Assembly (NCBI GenBank): GCA_964058845.1
Contig: CAXKVR010000816.1
Coordinates: forward strand, 1-26,929
Direction of reading: 5' to 3'
Source of the DNA: Carex sylvatica
Lineage: Eukaryota > Streptophyta > Magnoliopsida > Poales > Cyperaceae
Length of the DNA: 26,929 bases
Below the pieces are notes generated by a model, which was not told the origin of the DNA, did not search any database, and worked only from the letters and a program-made list of their open reading frames with translations. A program made the position numbers and the translations under genes. How positions within the stretch are numbered: position 1 is the stretch's first letter; every line of letters begins with the position of its first letter. This document shows positions 21,938 to 26,929 of this stretch, piece by piece.

Positions 21938-22860
21938 ATGCCAAAAAAATACATTATCTCTCTAATCATGCATCACTTTGCATAATATATTATGTATCCA
22001 CTATCGTGCCACGAACTGCGTTGACCTTAAACTTATTTGTCCCACTAACCATGACATTTTCTACTTGTTTAGCATTATGTTGTATAAGATACCTTGCCAT
22101 TTGTAAAAATAAGGAGATGATATTTTTATCAAACAGTCCAAAAATTCTACAAAAACAGAAATCATCAAAAAAATAATTATCGTTGACGTTGGACATACAT
22201 CTATGAATTAGATTTCAGAATTCGACATAAAAATAAAAATACGTATTGGATAAAAGAAAATTTAAAATTAATATAAATACTATCAAATAGGATCCAACAT
22301 TAAAAATGTATAGAAAATGTTATAGATAAATACATAATTAAATTTCTAAATTGAATTAAGTATACACCAGTGATACATAATTATTATTAAAATTTTAAAT
22401 TTCTTGTAGTCATACAATTAAATTTGACTATAATTAATAATTCATCCAATGATTAAAAAACTTGATAACTAAACATGCCAAATCTTGAAGCTCGACCGCC
22501 TTTATAAAACTTAAATTTGCAAAGTGTTCACCCTTTCAGGCGCATTAAAAATTTATACATTGTTCAATGCATCAAAATTCATGGGAACCTTATATACAAA
22601 ACTTTAATTCACAAGAAAAAAAATAACCATATACAAATTCAAATTTATACACAATTCACCATTTACGAATTACGATATAATCGATCGCTCTCTAAGCAAT
22701 ATTCCCCATTTTTCTAAAATTAATGTCTTATTAATTAGACACGGGTCAGGAACTATATACCTAACAGGCTAACTTGACCGGTTTATTACCAACTATTTGG
22801 TTCGTCCTTTTGGGACAACGAATTGATCCTGATTTAAATAGCATGCAACATAGCTACTCC

Positions 22861-22869
22861 GTCAATAAC
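22861..22869. repeat. Left 9-bp target duplication of the Mutator-like element
   Basis: GTCAATAAC, repeated exactly at 25013-25021. Nine base pairs is the signature length for Mutator-like elements. Confidence 0.88.
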
Positions 22870-23269
22870 CCGATTTTTTTATTAATAGAAATTAAATAAA
22901 TAAAATATCGGAATACGATACTGATTTTAATTTTTGTCGAAATATAAGTAGAATATCTATCGAATTTATATATCAAAATAGCTGATATAGTCATTATTTA
23001 ATGAGTCAGGTCTATTTACTTTTTTTTTTTTTTTTGAAGATAGCTTATTTTCTAAGATTTTTAAGATAGTTTCATTTTTGAAGAAAAATGTGGAAAGAAA
23101 TAATAACATTTTTTCATGGGACGGAACAAATTATTCCGTCCACTAATCATCCATTAACGGATTAAGCGAAAAAAAAAAAAAATTGGGACAGGAAGGAAAG
23201 ACCCATCCCGAAAAGCAAAAAAAAAAAAAAACTCGGACAGGAAAGAGAATCCCGTCGAGAATTCAAAAT

Positions 23270-23364
23270 TTTATATATTCTATTATTATATTATATTATA
23301 TTATATTATTATATTATATTATATTATATTATATTATATTATAATATAATATTATATTATTATA
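23270..23364. repeat. TATTA-type microsatellite, left block
   Basis: Almost pure repeats of TATTA/TTATA between the left inner arm and foldback unit A. Its inverted counterpart is at about 24518-24726. Confidence 0.9.
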
Positions 23365-23425
23365 TGAGTTTGGCTAAAAAGAGCCGTGGCTTATTTCGCG
23401 TTGGTGAGCCATGGCTCATTTTAGC

Positions 23426-23721
23426 CATTTTGAAAGTCCAAACGACCGATCCGAACCGTTAGATGTGATCTCTATATTGAAATGTGTTTGGAGACCAAAT
23501 TTTATATTTTTTGGAATTTGTTTACTATTTATTAAGCATTTTTTAAAATTGCTGATCCGATGGTCCAGAAATTTTTACTGTTCACAGCAAAACAGCAATT
23601 TTCAAAAATACTTAATAAATAGTAAACAAATTTCAAAAAATGTAAAATTTGGTCTCCAAGCACATTTCAATATAGAGATCACATCTAACGGTTCGGATCG
23701 GTCGTTTGGACTTTCAAAATG
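23426..23721. repeat. Foldback unit A (129-bp arms)
   Basis: Arms 23426-23554 and 23593-23721 are near-perfect reverse complements, starting CATTTTGAAAGTCCAAACG, around a 38-bp loop. Short palindromic GAGCCATGGCTC blocks flank it on both sides (about 23407 and 23752). Weaker inverted similarity extends the unit to about 23365-23778. The 103-codon frame across it is a palindrome artefact. Confidence 0.88.
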
Positions 23722-23778
23722 AAAATACGGCGTGGAGTATAAACGCTCGGTGAGCCATGGCTCACCCAAGTCCATCTC

Positions 23779-23990
23779 TTATTATATTATATTATATTAT
23801 AATAATATATTATATTATTATATTATATTATATTATATTATTATATTATATTATATTATATTATATTATTATATTATATTATATTATATTATATTATATT
23901 ATTATATTATATTATATTATATTATGATTTTATATATATTATATTATGATATTATTATTATTTTTAAAATTATATTATTATATTATAAGA
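23779..23990. repeat. TATTA-type microsatellite, middle block
   Basis: About 200 bp of TATTA/TTATA repeats, degenerate at the right end, separating the two foldback units. The Tyr/Ile-rich frame through it is low-complexity noise. Confidence 0.9.
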
Positions 23991-24153
23991 AGGTGCAAAA
24001 TAATTTTGAGCGGTTCAGATCAACCGTTAGAATATTGAAAACGAAATATTAATCTGTATTACAGATTAAATCGTGATATGCATAGTACACTAATTACAAT
24101 AATCCGTATTATAATATTTAACAAATAAAACTTCTTGAAATCAATTAATTGAA

Positions 24154-24503
24154 GCCTTGTGCCTTTCATACCTCATATGCTATATGTTCGTTTTTAAAGT
24201 CTAAATTGTCGATTCAAACCATTCAACGTGACATCCATACTAAAATATGATTAGAGATGAAATTTTATATTTTTTGAATTTATTTTACTATTTTTTAAGA
24301 TAGATACAAAATCAATGTTTTTAAACTGTTCAAAAAACAGTGATTTTCTATCCATCTTAAAAAATAGTAAAAAAAATTCAAAAAATATAAAATTTCATCT
24401 CTAATCATATTTTAGTATGGATTTCACGTTGAATGGTTTGAATCAATAATTTAGACTTTAAAAACAAACATATAGCATATGAGGTATGAAAGGCATGAGG
24501 CAT
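24154..24503. repeat. Foldback unit B (about 170-bp arms)
   Basis: The left arm from 24154 and the right arm ending about 24503 pair almost to the centre near 24330, with scattered mismatches. The arm core (AAATTTTATATTTTTTGAATTT and flanks) and its surroundings align with unit A, so A and B are diverged members of one repeat family. Confidence 0.85.
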
Positions 24504-24517
24504 TGGAACCCTTCTTA

Positions 24518-24726
24518 TAATATAATAATATAATTAAAAATAAAAATAAAATATAATAATATCATAATATAATATATATATATAATTGTAATATAATATA
24601 ATATAATATAAAATCATAATATAATATAATATAATATAATAATATTATAATATAATATAATAATATTATATTATATTATAATATAATATAATATTATAAT
24701 ATAATATAATATAATAATATAATATA
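24518..24726. repeat. TAATA-type microsatellite, right block
   Basis: AT repeats in inverted orientation relative to the left block, between foldback unit B and the right inner arm. Confidence 0.88.
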
Positions 24727-25012
24727 TAAATTTTTGAATTTTTAGACGGAATTTCTTTTTCCGTCCGAGTTTTTGTTTTTTTTGTTTGTTTTTTTTTGCT
24801 TTTCGGAACGGGTCTTTCTTTTTCGTCTCATTTTTTTTTTTCTACTTAATCCGTTAATGGATGCGTTAATGGATGATTAGTGGACGGGGTAATTTGTTCC
24901 GTCTCATGGGTCGGACTGCCACAGTCCATTCTACTTATATTTCGACAAAAATCAAAATCAGTATCGTATTCCGATATTTTATTTATTTAATTTCTATTAA
25001 TAAAAAAATCGG

Positions 25013-25021
25013 GTCAATAAC
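25013..25021. repeat. Right 9-bp target duplication of the Mutator-like element
   Basis: GTCAATAAC, identical to 22861-22869. Its last base is also the first base of a CACGTG G-box. Confidence 0.88.
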
Positions 25022-25026
25022 ACGTG
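25021..25026. promoter_or_regulatory. CACGTG G-box upstream of the HD-Zip gene
   Basis: A palindromic CACGTG, also an ABRE core (ACGTG), about 320 bp upstream of the HD-Zip ATG and 240 bp upstream of its TATA box. bHLH (PIF) and bZIP factors bind such sites. Use here is inferred from position only. Confidence 0.4.
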
Positions 25027-25261
25027 CTGTTAAAAAAATGTTAGCGAACCAGTCTGACAGAAGAGAGAGCACTCCGTTAACCAACTTTAGCAAAAGAAAT
25101 ATCTAGACTACCACTCTTTGTAAAAACTAATGGTGAAGTAGCCAGTCACAGATCACTGAACTGCCCCTTTGTTCATATTGTAATGTAAAAATTTGTCCTC
25201 TGCTGTTCCACTAGTTCCTCTTTTGGAAATCATATTTCTCTAGTTAATGCATCTTCTTACC

Positions 25262-25268
25262 TATATAA
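25262..25268 (+). promoter_or_regulatory. TATA box of the HD-Zip gene
   Basis: TATATAA within CTATATAAAAC, 79-85 bp upstream of the ATG. Transcription would be expected to start near 25290-25300. Confidence 0.65.
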
Positions 25269-25306
25269 AACCTCCCTGCGAAAGAGTAAGTTTTATTTCC
25301 CCTCCC

Positions 25307-25330
25307 CACACACACACTCACACACACACA
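25307..25330. repeat. CA microsatellite in the HD-Zip 5' UTR
   Basis: CACACACACA, one CT interruption, then CACACACACACA, ending 16 bp before the start codon. It is probably transcribed as 5' UTR. Confidence 0.85.
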
Positions 25331-25346
25331 AAAACAGAGCAGAGAC

Positions 25347-26322
25347 ATGGATCACGGAGATGATGAAAGCACAAGTCTTGGTCTTAGCTTGGCTATTGAT
25401 GCACACAAGCAATCAACCCTTAGCAAAACCACATCCTCATTTCTATGCACGACCCAGTCTCCAAACAACCTTAAAAGAGGTAGAAGTATTGAAACTGATG
25501 AACAAACCGATATTCAGAAAGATATATCGAGCCAAGCTGGAGAGGAGGAATTAGAGGAACAGAATTTCTACAAGAAAAAACTTAGGCTCACAACAGAACA
25601 GCATTCCATTCTGGAAAGTACCTTCAGGGAGCACACAACACTTACTCCCGTGAGCCTTTTTTTTCTATTTCCCTATTTTCCTTTGCCTTTAAACATTTAA
25701 AATTTTATTATGAATTGTTATCATTCTTTCTTTTCTTTTTTTCATTTAATGGGTGATCAGAAGCAAAAGCAAACCCTTGCAGAAGAACTAAATCTATTGC
25801 CACGCCAGGTGGAAGTGTGGTTTCAAAATAGGAGAGCAAGGTTTGTTTCTTGACACATCCCTGCATGGTACATATTAAGTCTGTCTTACACTCTTTACAT
25901 GCAATTGCTTAGACTTCTGCAAATCTGAGATTTGCATACCTAGAAATATGAAACACAAGTTATAGTCTTAATTACTTAATGTATAAGAATGCATAAGCGA
26001 AATCAAAGATGTACCCACTAAAAACAGGATTAAGTTCAAGCAGACGGAAGCAAACTGTGAATTCATGAGAAGATGCTACGAGGCCTTAATCGAGGAAAAC
26101 AAAAGGATGCAAAAGGAGTTGCATGATCTAAGAGCTTTAAAATCCATGCAGAAGCAACCAATATATTACATGCAATCACCCGCTGCCACGCTCACAATGT
26201 GCCCAAGTTGCAAGCAGATCTTTACTGTCAATTTTGGATCCAATTCAGTTAACAGGACCGAACCAGAGTCCAGTAGCGGTCTCGGTTTCTATAAGCTACT
26301 ACCCACCAGTAAGCCACCCTAA
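25347..26322 (+). CDS. HD-Zip class II homeodomain-leucine zipper factor, HAT22/HAT9-like
   Basis: Seen: exons 25347-25649, 25761-25840 and 26028-26322 have GT-AG borders and join in frame to 225 codons plus TAA. L11, L13 and L15 form an EAR-type LxLxL repressor motif. The homeodomain runs from about 73 to 133, with the recognition-helix text [11 protein letters not shown] (118-128) intact. The leucine zipper follows with heptad positions 141, 148, 155 and 162, here Met, Leu, Met, Leu. The class II motif is CPSCK at 186-190, preceded by PAATLTM. Known: HD-Zip II proteins bind CAATNATTG as dimers, act mainly as nuclear repressors in shade, auxin, ABA and leaf development responses, and use the CPSCE motif in redox control. 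Odd: Thr after NRRAR is Ile129, and CPSCE has become CPSCK. The first ATG after the TATA box is used. The C-terminus is shorter than in HAT22, and an alternative last exon is possible. Confidence 0.92.
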
Positions 26323-26929
26323 CTTTGACACCATTAACCCCCCACCTTCTCCCATGTCTTTTGTCTCTTTTGTAAATATGTATTATTTAGTAAAGAAAGT
26401 AATAAAAATAAGGATGTTCTCATATATAGATGGTAACTACTTTTACAGACCAATCTCTTACAATTACCACTTCTCTTAGTTGGGTGAGTATTGTCAAGAA
26501 ATCTATGATGCAACCCTTCCTCTTTCTTTGATATCATCTTAATATTTGTAGTTGCATTCTATCAATGGGTTTAGAACAAGAACTAATGGGGAAACCGATC
26601 ATCAGTTGTAATTATATTTTAAAAAAAAGTCACGGCATGCACAATTACAATTTGAAATGACTTCATTTGATGACATCATAAAATATTATAGTGCTACATG
26701 ATAAGAGAGAGAGTGGTTAGGCAAGCAAGGACCAAAAAAAGGAGGAACCAATCAAAGGGAACTCAAACTGATAAGTTCAACATTTTTAAAGGAGATGATA
26801 ATTGGACTTCTTTATTTGAACATTCTAAAAAGTGTTATGTATAGAAATGTGGGACCCCTGAATGGCTCTAGACACCATGGGCCCAGTTATCATTGGTGGG
26901 TCGGTTTTAATCTATAACAGCACTTGCAT
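26323..26929. other. 3' flank of the HD-Zip gene
   Basis: It should hold the 3' UTR. A possible alternative final exon begins at 26449 after TTTTACAG. Beyond about 26540 nothing is recognisable up to the window end. Confidence 0.45.

Larger units (their letters stand above)
20791..22860. other. Intergenic DNA, no gene seen
   Basis: About 2 kb of strongly AT-rich sequence. The open frames in it are short and have no recognisable family features. It contains one 19-bp tandem duplication and one HD-Zip II-type site, both listed separately. It would be distal upstream DNA of the HD-Zip gene before the Mutator-like insertion. Confidence 0.55.
22870..25012. mobile_element. Palindromic non-autonomous Mutator-like element (2,143 bp)
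   Basis: Seen: the termini CCGATTTTTTTATTAATAG and its exact complement at the right end are bracketed by a perfect 9-bp direct repeat. Outer arms 22870-22951 and 24931-25012 (82 bp each) differ at one base. Inner arms of about 150-170 bp (23115 to about 23262, and about 24740-24909) also pair, with mismatches and a small tandem duplication on the right. Between them are AT microsatellites and two foldback units. Known: 9-bp duplications and long inverted repeats point to the Mutator superfamily. No transposase is encoded; the open frames inside are low-complexity or palindromic artefacts. It would depend on a transposase from elsewhere. Confidence 0.82.

Noticed and set aside
21919..22196. 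Overlapping 85- and 68-codon frames on both strands
   Set aside because: No domain or homologous motif is recognisable; the lengths are as expected by chance.
23411..23722. 103-codon open frame
   Set aside because: It spans foldback unit A, where the sequence is its own reverse complement. The translation has no family features and the frame is an artefact of the palindrome.
23732..24052. 106-codon Tyr/Ile-rich open frame
   Set aside because: It is a translation of the TATTA microsatellite, with no start context or protein character.
24049..24067. Short perfect palindrome TAATCTGTA/TTACAGATTA
   Set aside because: A 9-bp stem with a 1-bp centre in AT-rich DNA inside the Mutator-like element; too short to assign a function.

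Overview
This is a stretch of plant nuclear genome, most likely from a eudicot. It is AT-rich and holds two multi-exon genes with GT-AG introns whose products match plant families: an OSCA/CSC1-type channel and a class II HD-Zip homeodomain factor. Between them lies about 19 kb of intergenic DNA made largely of transposable elements. No prokaryotic, organellar or CRISPR features are visible.

Layout. (1) 852-6079 (+): a complete ten-exon gene for a HYP1-like OSCA/CSC1 membrane protein; the exons sum to 722 codons plus stop in one frame. (2) 6802-20016: a hAT DNA transposon with 25-26 bp terminal inverted repeats and a perfect 8-bp target duplication (TGTAGATC). Its BED-finger transposase gene (7689 onward) is dead, with two in-frame TGA codons and an apparent internal deletion. 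(3) 10164-19544: a 9,381-bp Ty3/gypsy chromovirus-type (Tekay/Del-like) LTR retrotransposon nested inside the hAT. It has 2,310-bp LTRs in which I found no difference, a 5-bp target duplication (CCTTT), an initiator-tRNA-Met primer site, a polypurine tract and an intact 1,523-codon gag-pol frame. (4) 20629-20790: a probable tRNA-derived SINE remnant. (5) 22870-25012: a 2,143-bp palindromic, non-autonomous Mutator-like element. It has a perfect 9-bp target duplication (GTCAATAAC) and 82-bp outer arms differing at one base. Inside are two mutually related foldback units and three AT microsatellite blocks. (6) 25347-26322 (+): a three-exon HD-Zip II gene, HAT22/HAT9-like, with an EAR-type LxLxL motif and a CPSC motif. 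Its TATA box lies 80 bp upstream of the ATG, and a CACGTG G-box overlaps the Mutator-like target duplication.

How the parts relate. The two host genes lie on the same strand and show no functional link beyond proximity. The insertion history can be read in order: the hAT landed first and its transposase decayed, then the retrotransposon inserted near the 3' end of the transposase transcription unit, recently by LTR identity. Separately, the Mutator-like element inserted about 330 bp upstream of the HD-Zip start codon and pushed the more distal upstream DNA about 2.15 kb away. The retrotransposon looks potentially autonomous; the hAT and Mutator-like elements encode no working transposase here. 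I did not find a wholly new molecular system. The most unusual structures are the nested palindromes upstream of the HD-Zip gene, the GC-rich inverted-repeat cluster in the LTR, and the substituted leucine zipper of the HD-Zip protein.
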